From contig NZ_CP020028.1 of NCBI RefSeq assembly GCF_002240415.1, positions 5,126,001 through 5,190,000 on the forward strand: a DNA stretch of 64,000 nt. The letters run 5' to 3'. Within the stretch, counting starts at the first letter, position 1, and every line of letters begins with the position of its first letter. The position numbers and the translations under genes were made by a program. Shown here piece by piece: positions 7,015-15,201 of this stretch. Source of the stretch: Paenibacillus kribbensis. Its GTDB lineage: Bacteria > Bacillota > Bacilli > Paenibacillales > Paenibacillaceae. A model generated the notes under the pieces. That model saw nothing but the letters and a program-made list of their open reading frames with translations, was not told the DNA's origin and did not search any database.

Positions 7015-9117
7015 TTACTTGGAAGCCTTGGGCTTGGTTGTTTTAGCTGGTTTAGCAGCTGCAGGCTTGGTTGTTTTAACAGCCGGCTTCGCCGTTGCTT
7101 TCGCAGGGACTGCAGCTTCCTTTGCAGGAGTATTGGCTGTATTAGGCTTCGCGCCAGCTTTTAAGCTGTATTTGGCAAAACCGTCTGCCGCGCTGTCCAA
7201 GTAAGCAATTTGCTGATTTCCAGCCAGCACATCCTTGGCATCAGGAGAGGACTCGAAGGTAACCTTAGCCTGACCAAAAGGAGCAATAGACCAGTTGCCA
7301 TCCGCTGACGGATTAATCGTTCCGTTCGTACGGATATAATCAATAATGACTTGACGGTTTTCATCCGGCGCTGCCATCACAATGCGCTTGCCATCTGGAT
7401 TCGCCAGTTTGGACGAGGACGCACGGTAGTTATTGGTCGCTACGATAAATTTCTGTGCAGGATCAATTGCCTTCCCATTGTATTGCAAGTCCTTGATACG
7501 ATGAGCCGAAGAATCAATCATGTTTCCCTTGGCATCATAGCGTGCAGGCTGAGTTACATCGATTTGGTAAGTCACACCGTCAATGACATCAAAATTGTAG
7601 GTTGGGAAATCTTTGTTGATCAGTGCTTGTTCCTCTGTTTTGCTTGGATCGATGCGGTTGAACTGACCCGCAGACCACTCCAGCCACTCCTGGATTTCAG
7701 CACCGGTTACTTCTACAGCATGAACCGTGTTCGGGTATACATACAGATCGGATACGTTTTTAATCGCAATCGTACCTTGCGGAATGTTCGTGTAATACTC
7801 GGCACCGTTGCGACCACCGGCCTTGAATGGAGCGCCAGCCGACAATACGGGAAGATTTTCGTATTCGGTCCCTTTCAGATGGTTTTGTACGTACCATTTT
7901 TGTGCATTCGTCACAATCTGAATAGATGGGTCATCCTGAACCAATGCAAAATAACTGGTAATCGGTGCGGTTGTGGTTCCAACCGGTTGACGAACATAAT
8001 CCAGCGTTCCTTTATGCTCTTCCTTGACCGCATCTACCAGTTTAAACTCAGGGTTCGTCTTCACAGCCTGAGTTTGGGTATTCACAACTGGACGCACTTC
8101 TGACTGAGAATTAGTCACGCTCCACACATCTTTTTTCTTTTCCAGACTCAGGTCAATAATACCCAGTTCCTTGCCCCAAGAGGAAGCTTCTACAGCCGGT
8201 ACGCCATTAATGGTTCCTTTATCCAGATCTACACCGCTCATTCCTTTAAAATCAGGGCCGGGGAAAGATTTATGAGCATGCCCAAACAGAATAGCGTTGA
8301 TTCCGTCCACCTGGCTCAAATATTTAACGGCATTCTCCATCATTGGTGTTTGCGGCACATCCTCATAACCCGTGTGTGCAAGTACGACAATAATGTCGGC
8401 ACCTTCCAATTTCATTTGAGGAATGAACTTTTTCGCCGTTTCCACAATATCCTTCGTAACGACCTTACCCTGCAAATTGGCTTTATCCCACTGCATAATT
8501 TGAGGAGTTACCAGACCGATTACACCCACTCTGAGCGTGTGCTCTTGGCCCTTCTCGTCCGTTACCGTTTTATTGAGAATCTGATAAGGGGTAAAATAAT
8601 TTTTAGTACCTTGGCCCCCGTTGTCATAGTAAACGTTCGCATTTACGTAAGGGAATTCGGCTCCCTTAAGCGATTTCTCCAAAAAGTCGAGACCATAGTT
8701 AAATTCGTGGTTGCCCACAGTAGCCGCATCATAGCCCATCAAGTTCATCATCTTGTAGACCGGATGGACACCGCCTTCTTGCAAAAAGGTTTTGTTTCTG
8801 GCCATATAATCGCCTAATGGATTGCCCTGCAACAAATCACCGTTATCGAACAGCATGCTGTTTCTTGTTTCACTACGCGCCTGCTGGATCAGTCCGGCAG
8901 TGTTAATCAAGCCATATTCGTTGGTTTCCTTATCTGCATAATAATCGTAGTTCATCAACGTCGTGTGAATATCCGTTGTTTCCATGATCCGCAAATTCAC
9001 TATGGCGCTGTCCCGAGAATCGGTGGCAGCCCAGGACGGAGCAGCTGTAAACACCAGCATGCTGCAAGCTACAACCGCTGCTGTAAACCCTTTAAACCAA
9101 TTTTTACGAAATAACAA
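7015..9117 (-). CDS. Secreted 2',3'-cyclic-nucleotide phosphodiesterase/3'(5')-nucleotidase (CpdB/YfkN-like)
   Basis: The 700-residue protein has an N-terminal signal peptide ending near AAPSWAA (residue about 31). The metallophosphoesterase motifs are METTDIHTTLMNYDYY, FDNGDLLQGNPLGDY, GNHEFNYG, VLAHTGYE and GHAHKSFPG. The C-terminal 5'-nucleotidase substrate-binding domain follows (SAGAPFKAGGRNG, VTGAEIQEWLEWSAGQF). The enzyme would strip phosphate from extracellular nucleotides and cyclic nucleotides. The last 45 or so residues are a low-complexity Ala/Pro/Lys tail (repeated AKPA and TTKP units); there is no LPxTG, SLH or membrane anchor. The basic tail may bind the anionic cell wall. It is a single gene with its own terminator. 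Confidence 0.92.
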   Translation of the reverse strand: MLFRKNWFKGFTAAVVACSMLVFTAAPSWAATDSRDSAIVNLRIMETTDIHTTLMNYDYYADKETNEYGLINTAGLIQQARSETRNSMLFDNGDLLQGNPLGDYMARNKTFLQEGGVHPVYKMMNLMGYDAATVGNHEFNYGLDFLEKSLKGAEFPYVNANVYYDNGGQGTKNYFTPYQILNKTVTDEKGQEHTLRVGVIGLVTPQIMQWDKANLQGKVVTKDIVETAKKFIPQMKLEGADIIVVLAHTGYEDVPQTPMMENAVKYLSQVDGINAILFGHAHKSFPGPDFKGMSGVDLDKGTINGVPAVEASSWGKELGIIDLSLEKKKDVWSVTNSQSEVRPVVNTQTQAVKTNPEFKLVDAVKEEHKGTLDYVRQPVGTTTAPITSYFALVQDDPSIQIVTNAQKWYVQNHLKGTEYENLPVLSAGAPFKAGGRNGAEYYTNIPQGTIAIKNVSDLYVYPNTVHAVEVTGAEIQEWLEWSAGQFNRIDPSKTEEQALINKDFPTYNFDVIDGVTYQIDVTQPARYDAKGNMIDSSAHRIKDLQYNGKAIDPAQKFIVATNNYRASSSKLANPDGKRIVMAAPDENRQVIIDYIRTNGTINPSADGNWSIAPFGQAKVTFESSPDAKDVLAGNQQIAYLDSAADGFAKYSLKAGAKPNTANTPAKEAAVPAKATAKPAVKTTKPAAAKPAKTTKPKASK

Positions 9118-9367
9118 AATATACCCCTCCTTATTAAGGTGTATGGCTCATATACATACTTTTGCACATATATGTAAGTTTCGAACCCACCATTCCTATT
9201 TTAATCCAACGCCAGACAAAAGAGTAGTCATTTGACCAAAGTTATTTATAAAAAAATAATTAATTTTCTCGCAAATGAACCGTCATCTCTTCCTCCATGC
9301 TGGACAGCTCCGCCTTCAAGGCATATAATCGTCGTAGTAAACCCGAATAAACAAACCCATCAAACCA

Positions 9368-9466
9368 TACAATGCCAGGGGTGCTGGAATCGGCCGGCTG
9401 AGAGTGTGTCCCAAGACACTGACCCTTACAACCTGATCTGGGTAATGCCAGCGTAGGAATGCTTAA
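9368..9466 (+). promoter_or_regulatory. TPP (thi-box) riboswitch
   Basis: The conserved TPP-aptamer blocks are all present in order: CAGGGGTGCT (9377-9385), CTGAGAGTG, GACCCTTACAACCTGATCTG and GGTAATGCCAGCGTAGGAA. It precedes the thiY gene and is followed by a terminator hairpin, so thiamin pyrophosphate should switch the operon off. This agrees with the thiamin-precursor transport genes downstream. Confidence 0.96.
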
Positions 9467-9521
9467 GCTAAGATGTGCCTTTTTTACATAGGTCCATCCC
9501 CTACTTTGGTATATACAAGCG

Positions 9522-9552
9522 CAAGCGTCCCGGAACACGGGGCGCTTTTTTT
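9522..9552 (+). terminator. Riboswitch-controlled intrinsic terminator
   Basis: AAGCGTCCCG pairs with CGGGGCGCTT and is followed by seven Ts. It lies between the TPP aptamer and thiY, as expected for the expression platform of a transcriptional OFF switch. Confidence 0.85.
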
Positions 9553-9667
9553 GTTGAAGATTAAGTTGTTGGAAAGAGAGAGTCCGGCAGATGTTATTTT
9601 TATGAAATGGGAACATAGGCTGTCTGATTCGACGGATGACGGGTAATTAAAAGGAGAGAACACAACG

Positions 9668-10714
9668 ATGAAGCGCATGAAAATGTTAAGCCTGGGACTG
9701 ATTAGTCTGTGGCTCATGGCCCTGACACTGACCGCCTGCGGCGGAGGCTCCCCCTCTACAACCCAGGAGGCGGCACCTGCTACCAACGCTCCAGCTTCCA
9801 CCCCGGCAAAGGGGCTTAAGGATGTTAAAGTTGTACTTGACTGGACACCAAATACGAATCATACAGGACTCTATGTCGCCAAGGATAAAGGATTTTACGA
9901 AAAAGCAGGCTTGAATGTCCAAATTGTCCAACCTGGTTCAGGCGGAGCCGATCAAATGGTTGCTTCGAATGCGGCACCTTTTGGGATCAGCTATCAAGAG
10001 GGCGTCACTCAGGCTCGTACGCAAGGCGTACCACTCGTATCTATCGCTGCGGTTATTCAGCATAATACCTCAGGCTTCGCAGCCCCGGTAGACCGCGGCA
10101 TTAAAAGCCCCAAAGATTTTGAAGGGAAGAAATACGGCGGCTGGGGTTCACCCGTAGAAGAAGCGGTCATGAAATCCATCATGGATTCAGACAAGGCCGA
10201 TGTGAGCAAAGTGAAGATTATGAATATGGGCAATGCCGACTATTTTACAGCCGTGAAGCGGGATATCGACTTTGCCTGGATTTTCTACGCATGGACCGGG
10301 ATCGAGGCTCAACTTCGAGGTGAACCCCTGGATATGCTGTATGTAAAAGATTATTCCAAAAGCCTTGATTACTATACGCCTGTGATTGTGAGCAATGAAC
10401 AGACGATTAAAAATGATCCTGAGCTGGTCAAATCGTTCATGGACGCCACCGCCCAAGGCTATGAATACACCATTGCTCATCCTGAAGAATCCGCGGATAT
10501 CCTAAGCAAAGCCGTACCGGAGCTGGACAAAAAGCTGGTACTGGCCAGCCAAAAATGGCTAAGCCCGCGTTATCAGGATGATGCTGCGCAATGGGGTGTG
10601 CAAAAAGCGGAGGTATGGCAAAACTATTCAGACTGGATGTACGAACGCAAGCTGCTCAGCAAGCCTTTGGAAGTCGACAAAGCCTTCACAAACGACTTTT
10701 TGCCCAAGCGTTGA
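9668..10714 (+). CDS. thiY: Thiamin-precursor (HMP) ABC transporter substrate-binding lipoprotein
   Basis: This is a 348-residue lipoprotein with lipobox LTAC (Cys at about residue 24) and a low-complexity linker. It then has an NMT1/THI5-like periplasmic-binding fold. The signature DWTPNTNHTGLYVAKDKGFY near residue 58 is typical of ThiY proteins, which bind the pyrimidine N-formyl-4-amino-5-aminomethyl-2-methylpyrimidine or HMP. AAGGAGAG precedes the start. The TPP riboswitch upstream and the permease, ATPase and thiamin-binding protein downstream support the role. The expected exporter-facing side is the outer face of the membrane. Confidence 0.93.
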   Translation: MKRMKMLSLGLISLWLMALTLTACGGGSPSTTQEAAPATNAPASTPAKGLKDVKVVLDWTPNTNHTGLYVAKDKGFYEKAGLNVQIVQPGSGGADQMVASNAAPFGISYQEGVTQARTQGVPLVSIAAVIQHNTSGFAAPVDRGIKSPKDFEGKKYGGWGSPVEEAVMKSIMDSDKADVSKVKIMNMGNADYFTAVKRDIDFAWIFYAWTGIEAQLRGEPLDMLYVKDYSKSLDYYTPVIVSNEQTIKNDPELVKSFMDATAQGYEYTIAHPEESADILSKAVPELDKKLVLASQKWLSPRYQDDAAQWGVQKAEVWQNYSDWMYERKLLSKPLEVDKAFTNDFLPKR

Positions 10715-11038
10715 TCTTGTAAATCGAACTTGAAGTAGCCTTTGTGCCACTACGCGGTCGGATGATGCTTCCCATCGCCACCGCCCCCGGATTTCTCGAA
10801 TAAAGCCTCAGCAGGGTAGAAATCCGGGGAGGTGATGCTTCCGAAGCGAGCTTTCCTACGGAAAGCTTTTAAGGCGGGCAGCAGCGGAGCGGTTCATTTG
10901 AATCTGGAGAAGCGGAGCGTTCGCCTGAAAGCTTTCTTTAGGAAAGCTGGCTTCGGAAGCATACGCTCAGGGGGATTCTTACCTTTGAATAACTTAAATA
11001 ATCGAAGAATCCCACAGCAACAGCGATCGTAAGATCAA
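10711..11038 (+). other. Large nested-hairpin intergenic element, possible structured RNA or dispersed repeat
   Basis: The 396-base gap after thiY is full of perfect inverted repeats. The outer stem is TTGATCTT (10711-10718) with AAGATCAA (11031-11038). One hairpin is CCCCGGATTTCT (10785-10796) with AGAAATCCGGGG (10818-10829). The stem ATGCTTCCGAAGC (10835-10847) with GCTTCGGAAGCAT (10950-10962) encloses two hairpins, AGCTTTCC-tac-GGAAAGCT (10849-10867) and AGCTTTC-GAAAGCT (10930-10948). A last hairpin is GGGATTCTT (10972-10980) with AAGAATCCC (11005-11013). An open frame of 66 codons over 10832-11032 is a by-product of the repeats. It may be a mobile repeat of the host genus or an operon-internal processing or attenuation element. 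Confidence 0.6.
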
Positions 11039-11110
11039 ATGAAACGCGAAGCGGTCTTAAACCACCCTATTTTCTCTAAAACACTCCACATAAAGGACAG
11101 GTGAATTCGC

Positions 11111-11404
11111 ATGGCTAACACTTTGCTCAGTATTCAAGTGATTCCTAAAACTCCCAATAACGAGGACTCTTATCCTTATGTAGATAAGGCGATTGAGGTC
11201 ATTCAACGTTCCGGTGTCAAGCATCAGGTGAATCCATTGGAGACGACCATGGAGGGTGAGCTGGACGAGTTGCTGAACGTAGTTAAAGAAATGCACGTGG
11301 CATTGACGGAGGCCGGCAGCCCCAGCATCATTTCACAGATCAAAATCGCACATAACCCACAGGGCATCAGCATGAACAAGCTGACCGAAAAATATCGCCC
11401 ATGA
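11111..11404 (+). CDS. MTH1187-family thiamin-binding protein
   Basis: The 97-residue protein is of the MTH1187/YkoF-like thiamin-binding family (formerly DUF77). It shows LSIQVIPKTPNNEDSYPYVD at the start and later VNPLETTMEGELDELLNVVKEM, the family's conserved TTxEG segment. Small ferredoxin-like proteins of this family bind thiamin or its pyrimidine part in the cytoplasm. The stop overlaps the thiX start (ATGA at 11401), so the two are translationally coupled. Its place in a TPP-controlled operon supports the assignment. Confidence 0.88.
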   Translation: MANTLLSIQVIPKTPNNEDSYPYVDKAIEVIQRSGVKHQVNPLETTMEGELDELLNVVKEMHVALTEAGSPSIISQIKIAHNPQGISMNKLTEKYRP

Positions 11405-12177
11405 ACCCAAAAGGCAAGAACGCATCCTGGTGGAAAAGCGTATGGCCGCCCCTTGTGGCGGTCCTCTTCTTTTTGGCAACCTGGCAGGGGGCAGTTTCCT
11501 ATTTGCAGATTGAGTCCTGGCTACTGCCAGCTCCGTCTCTGATCGTACAGGAGGGCATGGCTCAGTCGGAGCTGCTTGGTGCCCATACGTGGGCTACGAT
11601 TCGCCTGACGCTTGGGGGATTTGCAATAGGGACAGCAACGGGACTGTTGATCGCCGTCGTTCTTCATACGATTCCTTTTCTCAAGTCCGCCCTGTATCCA
11701 CTGCTCATCCTTAGTCAAAACATTCCGATCATAGCCCTTGGCCCATTGCTGATGGTGTGGTTTGGTTTTGGCGTGCTGCCCAAGCTGATGGTCATTACGT
11801 TAGTGTGCTTCTTCCCCGTGGCTGTAGCGGCCATGGACGGGCTGACACGGACGGACAGAACGATGATGAACTACATGCGCATGTCAGGCGCGGGCAGGAT
11901 GGCCATTTTTATGAAGCTGGAGCTGCCGCACTCCTTGCCACAAGTATTTTCCGGCATCAAGATTGCTGCCACCTACAGCGTGATGGGCGCAATTATTGCC
12001 GAATGGATCGGTGCCAGCGAAGGAATCGGATATTATATGATGCTGCAAAAATCGGCCTATCGCACGGATTTGATTTTTGCCGCCATTGGCATCATTGTTG
12101 CACTCAGCTTACTGATGTTTGTCATGATCGTACTGCTGGAAAAATGGCTGGTTCGCTGGAAACCGGATCAGGAATAG
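11401..12177 (+). CDS. thiX: ABC transporter permease for thiamin precursor
   Basis: The 258-residue integral membrane protein has about six hydrophobic segments and the SsuC/ThiX-type permease loop (GAGRMAIFMKLELPHSLPQVFSGIK, the EAA-like motif near residue 165). It starts at an ATG overlapping the stop of the upstream gene. With ThiY and ThiZ it should form the importer for a thiamin pyrimidine precursor. Confidence 0.9.
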   Translation: MNPKGKNASWWKSVWPPLVAVLFFLATWQGAVSYLQIESWLLPAPSLIVQEGMAQSELLGAHTWATIRLTLGGFAIGTATGLLIAVVLHTIPFLKSALYPLLILSQNIPIIALGPLLMVWFGFGVLPKLMVITLVCFFPVAVAAMDGLTRTDRTMMNYMRMSGAGRMAIFMKLELPHSLPQVFSGIKIAATYSVMGAIIAEWIGASEGIGYYMMLQKSAYRTDLIFAAIGIIVALSLLMFVMIVLLEKWLVRWKPDQE

Positions 12178-12221
12178 CTTCCAAATGGATTCAATAAACT
12201 CGAAGAAAGGGTGTGGCGCGT

Positions 12222-13175
12222 ATGAGTCTGCATCCGCCTGACTTATCACCACAAAACATGGCTGATGGACAACGAGCCAGAGAGGAGCAGGAGCTTTCGA
12301 TGGCTCCTCCAGCGTTGGAAGTGGATGGCATCAGCCTCGCCTTCCGTGAAAGACGAAGCTCCCTGCCCGTATTGCAGGATGTGGCCCTGACCGTTAAGCG
12401 GGGAGAATTCGTCTCCCTCATCGGCCCGTCCGGCAGTGGCAAAAGCACGCTGTTTCACATCATCGGCGGGCTGCTCAAACCCCAGCGGGGTCGCATCCGC
12501 ATGCACGGACAGGATGTGACGGGTGAACGCGGGCATATTAGCTATATGCCGCAGCAGCCTGCCCTTTTCCCGTGGCGTACCACGCTGGATAACGTACTGC
12601 TCGGGCAGGAAAATGCGCCGCGCAATCATACAGCGGCACACTCCCAGTACGCCAGCGAACGTGAACGCCGCGAAGAAGCTCTGCAATGGCTGGAGCAGGT
12701 CGGGCTGGGTCCCTTCGCCAAAGCGTATCCGCATACACTCTCTGGGGGTATGCAGCAACGCGTGGCCTTCCTGCGCGCACTGCTCAGTCCGCAGGAGCTG
12801 ATGCTGCTGGATGAGCCGTTCAGCGCCCTGGATGCGCTGACACGTGCGGACATGCAGCAATGGTTATTGCGGATGTGGGAGAAAAACCGCCGCTCTGTGC
12901 TGTTTATCACCCACAGCATTGAGGAAGCGCTGCTGCTCTCCGACCGGATTTACGTGCTGTCGGCACGACCTGCTACAGTGATGCATGTCGTAGATGTTCC
13001 CTTCCCACGCCCTCGCCGGGAGGAAATCACTCTTGATTCGCGTTTTAGCGAATGGAAGCGGACCATGACGGACTGGATGCGTCAGGAAAAATACAAGCTG
13101 GACGGCGGCATGGAGGAGCATGCAGAGAGTGTCCGCAAAAATCCCACGGATAACGGAGCGGATCAGTATGAGTGA
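12222..13175 (+). CDS. thiZ: ABC transporter ATP-binding protein for thiamin precursor
   Basis: This is a NitT/TauT-type ATPase of 317 residues from ATG 12222. An in-frame GTG at 12213 is only 2 bases from the AAAGGG site, so the ATG, about 10 bases away, is preferred. Walker A is GPSGSGKS, the Q-loop region YMPQQPALFPWRT, the signature LSGGMQQR, and Walker B LMLLDEPFSALD with H-loop THSIEEAL. The 30 or so residues before the ATPase domain are an unusual extension. The gene ends overlapping the TatD-like gene. It energises ThiX. Confidence 0.9.
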   Translation: MSLHPPDLSPQNMADGQRAREEQELSMAPPALEVDGISLAFRERRSSLPVLQDVALTVKRGEFVSLIGPSGSGKSTLFHIIGGLLKPQRGRIRMHGQDVTGERGHISYMPQQPALFPWRTTLDNVLLGQENAPRNHTAAHSQYASERERREEALQWLEQVGLGPFAKAYPHTLSGGMQQRVAFLRALLSPQELMLLDEPFSALDALTRADMQQWLLRMWEKNRRSVLFITHSIEEALLLSDRIYVLSARPATVMHVVDVPFPRPRREEITLDSRFSEWKRTMTDWMRQEKYKLDGGMEEHAESVRKNPTDNGADQYE

Positions 13176-13989
13176 CATTTTGACCACGGCAGCACCCGCA
13201 CCATTAATCGACGCGCACATTCATGTTGACAGCTACCCGCCTGAGCAGCAGGAGCCGTTGCTGGCTTCTCTTGCCGATAGCAGTGTCGAAGCCGTCATAG
13301 CCGTATCCATGCATCTCACCTCAAGCCAAACCAATCTGCGGTTAGCTGAGCGTTGGCCCGGGCTGGTACGCCCAGCCCTCGGGTTTCATCCCGAGCAGCC
13401 TCTTCCATCACAAGCCGAGCTTGATCTGTTGTTTGACTGGATGGACAAGCATATAGAGCAGATGGTCGCCGTTGGCGAAGTCGGCTTGCCCTACTACAAT
13501 CGGCTGGAGGCCGCGCGAAGCGGATCTTTCTTTGACCTCACTCCATACATAGCGCTGCTGGAGCGTTTTATCCGGTTTGCACGGAAGCATAACAAGCCTA
13601 TTGTGCTGCACGCCGTTTATGAAGACGCCGATATCGCATGCGATCTTCTGGAACGGCACGGAGTCACACAGGCGCATTTTCACTGGTTCAAGGGTTCTGC
13701 CGCCACGACCGAACGTATGGCCCGGAACGGCTACTATGTCTCCTTCACACCCGATCTTCTCTATGAAGAAGAAATTCGCAACTTGGCGAGACAGTACCCG
13801 TCCAATCAAATCATGGCAGAGACAGACGGACCTTGGCCGTTCGAGGGAGCTTTTACCGGACAACAGACGCATCCACGGATGACTGCCGACGTCATTCGCG
13901 CGTACAGCAAGCTGACCGATCAAGACGAGACTGCCATCCGCCTGGCATTTTATGAAAATACGATACGCTTCTACTCACTATCCAAGTGA
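13168..13989 (+). CDS. TatD-like metal-dependent hydrolase in the thiamin operon
   Basis: The 273-residue protein starts at ATG 13168, overlapping the thiZ stop (ATGAGTGA) after an ACGGAGC site; an upstream in-frame ATG at 13120 lies inside thiZ and is rejected. It has the TatD amidohydrolase motifs: LIDAHIHVDSYP (H-x-H metal ligands), VGEVGLPYYN with the bridging Glu, KPIVLHAVYEDA, HFHWFKGS and MAETDGPWPF with the last Asp. The usual TatD proteins act as 3'-5' nucleases or deoxyribonucleases. Here co-transcription with the thiXYZ importer suggests instead a hydrolase acting on an imported thiamin degradation product, which is an inference. Confidence 0.85.
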   Translation: MSDILTTAAPAPLIDAHIHVDSYPPEQQEPLLASLADSSVEAVIAVSMHLTSSQTNLRLAERWPGLVRPALGFHPEQPLPSQAELDLLFDWMDKHIEQMVAVGEVGLPYYNRLEAARSGSFFDLTPYIALLERFIRFARKHNKPIVLHAVYEDADIACDLLERHGVTQAHFHWFKGSAATTERMARNGYYVSFTPDLLYEEEIRNLARQYPSNQIMAETDGPWPFEGAFTGQQTHPRMTADVIRAYSKLTDQDETAIRLAFYENTIRFYSLSK

Positions 13990-14052
13990 TAAAGTCATAT
14001 TTAGCAGTCAGCCATTCCCCAAAAGAATAAGATATCTGCTTTTACAGCATAA

Positions 14053-14110
14053 GCAAAGAACCTCCAGATACGCATCATAAGCTGTGTAACCGAAGGTTCT
14101 TTGTATTTTT
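14053..14110. terminator. Intrinsic terminator after the thiamin operon
   Basis: AAAGAACCT (14055-14063) pairs with AGGTTCTTT (14094-14102), then TGTATTTTT follows. It separates the thiamin operon from the convergent nfrA gene. A second pair, CCTATAT (14114-14120) with ATATAGG (14141-14147), may end nfrA. Confidence 0.7.
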
Positions 14111-14172
14111 AAACCTATATAGAGGCTTTATAAGTCCCATATAGGCTTCTGCTTTTTTATGGCTGCTCTACT

Positions 14173-14916
14173 TTACTGCTTCAAAAATCCCTTTTGCTCC
14201 AAAAATGGCTTCAACTGCAACCGTGCAGGCTCAGTCAGTCTTGCCGCCATTTGTTCAGACCAAGGCGTAGAGCGTTGACCGCCCGTACGCTCCTTCAAAT
14301 ATTCAGCCGATGTGTGATCATATAGCTCTACAGCCTTCATCGTCTGATTTTGGTCGTAGCCGTTCATGTGCAAAACACCGGACAGCGGAAGACGTGGACG
14401 CAAGCCCGTGTCCTGATCCGGCACGCCGATACACATACCGAACACCGGATATACCAGTTCAGGCAACCCTAACAGCTCGGATACCTCAGCTATTTTCGTA
14501 CGGATACCCCCGATGTAGACGATACCCAAGCCAAGTGATTCAGCGGCTACTGCTGCATTCTGTGCAGCTAGCGCAGCGTCAATGGTCGCAACTGTATAAT
14601 TTTCGACGGAACCTTCGTAGGAAGGCTGACCTGGCTGATGGTGAACCGTGACCTGCTTCAAGCGATACAAATCTGCACACCATACCAGAAACACCGGGCA
14701 TTGCTCAACATAAGCCTGACCCCCCGCCAGCTCAGCCAGCTTGGTTTTCAAAGCAGGCTCTGTAACGGCAATGACGGTATAAGCCTGCACATTGCTGGAC
14801 GAGGAAGCCATTTGGCCAGCCGCCACAATAGCTGCGAGCTGCTCGTCGGTAACGGCGTCTGACCTGAATTTTCGTACAGACCGATGATTCATCAACAAGG
14901 AAATCGTATCATTCAT
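14173..14916 (-). CDS. nfrA: NADPH-dependent flavin/nitro oxidoreductase
   Basis: This nitroreductase of the Frp/NfrA subfamily has 247 residues, close to B. subtilis NfrA1 (249). The start MNDTISLLMNHRSVRKF follows TAGGAG at good spacing; an in-frame ATG at 15000 has no such site. Family marks are the HRSVRKF FMN-phosphate contact, ASSSSNVQAYTVIAV, and ESLGLGIVYIGGIR. Such enzymes reduce FMN, quinones and nitro-compounds with NADPH in the cytoplasm. Upstream at 15031-15068 the repeat GCGGTTG/CAACCGC may be an operator or leader hairpin. Confidence 0.88.
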   Translation of the reverse strand: MNDTISLLMNHRSVRKFRSDAVTDEQLAAIVAAGQMASSSSNVQAYTVIAVTEPALKTKLAELAGGQAYVEQCPVFLVWCADLYRLKQVTVHHQPGQPSYEGSVENYTVATIDAALAAQNAAVAAESLGLGIVYIGGIRTKIAEVSELLGLPELVYPVFGMCIGVPDQDTGLRPRLPLSGVLHMNGYDQNQTMKAVELYDHTSAEYLKERTGGQRSTPWSEQMAARLTEPARLQLKPFLEQKGFLKQ

Positions 14917-15091
14917 GACTGCTTCACTCCTAATCCATAATATAAGCTTTTTATCTGTGTCAAGCTGTGAGTATTCGAAGAAGCTCTTGCATGCTTGCAT
15001 GGCACTCCTACGAATATTATGAAACTTTCGCGGTTGATAAGCAACCTAACGCGATATAGGGCAACCGCAGGGGGAAAAGAACCAAGCATAA

Positions 15092-15134
15092 CAAAAAAGC
15101 AAGCACGCTGAAAATCAAATCAGACGTACTTGCT
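15092..15134 (-). terminator. Intrinsic terminator of the copper operon
   Basis: AGCAAGCACG (15099-15108) pairs with CGTACTTGCT (15125-15134) with one mismatch. The A6 run to its left is a U-run for the minus-strand copA transcript. Confidence 0.8.
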
Positions 15135-15201
15135 CCAACACCAATTTTGTCACACTCCAAATGATTTTGCTTCTCGTATCCTGCCTAATTTACCACTTCC
15201 A

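Noticed and set aside
7351..8103. Plus-strand open frame of 250 codons
   Set aside because: It is the antisense shadow of the phosphodiesterase gene, with no start signal.
10832..11032. 66-codon open frame in the thiamin operon gap
   Set aside because: The frame crosses the inverted repeats of the hairpin element and has no proper ribosome binding site; it has a low-complexity reading.
12246..12860. Minus-strand open frame of 204 codons over thiZ
   Set aside because: It is a shadow of the ATPase gene, whose Walker motifs are clear in the plus strand.
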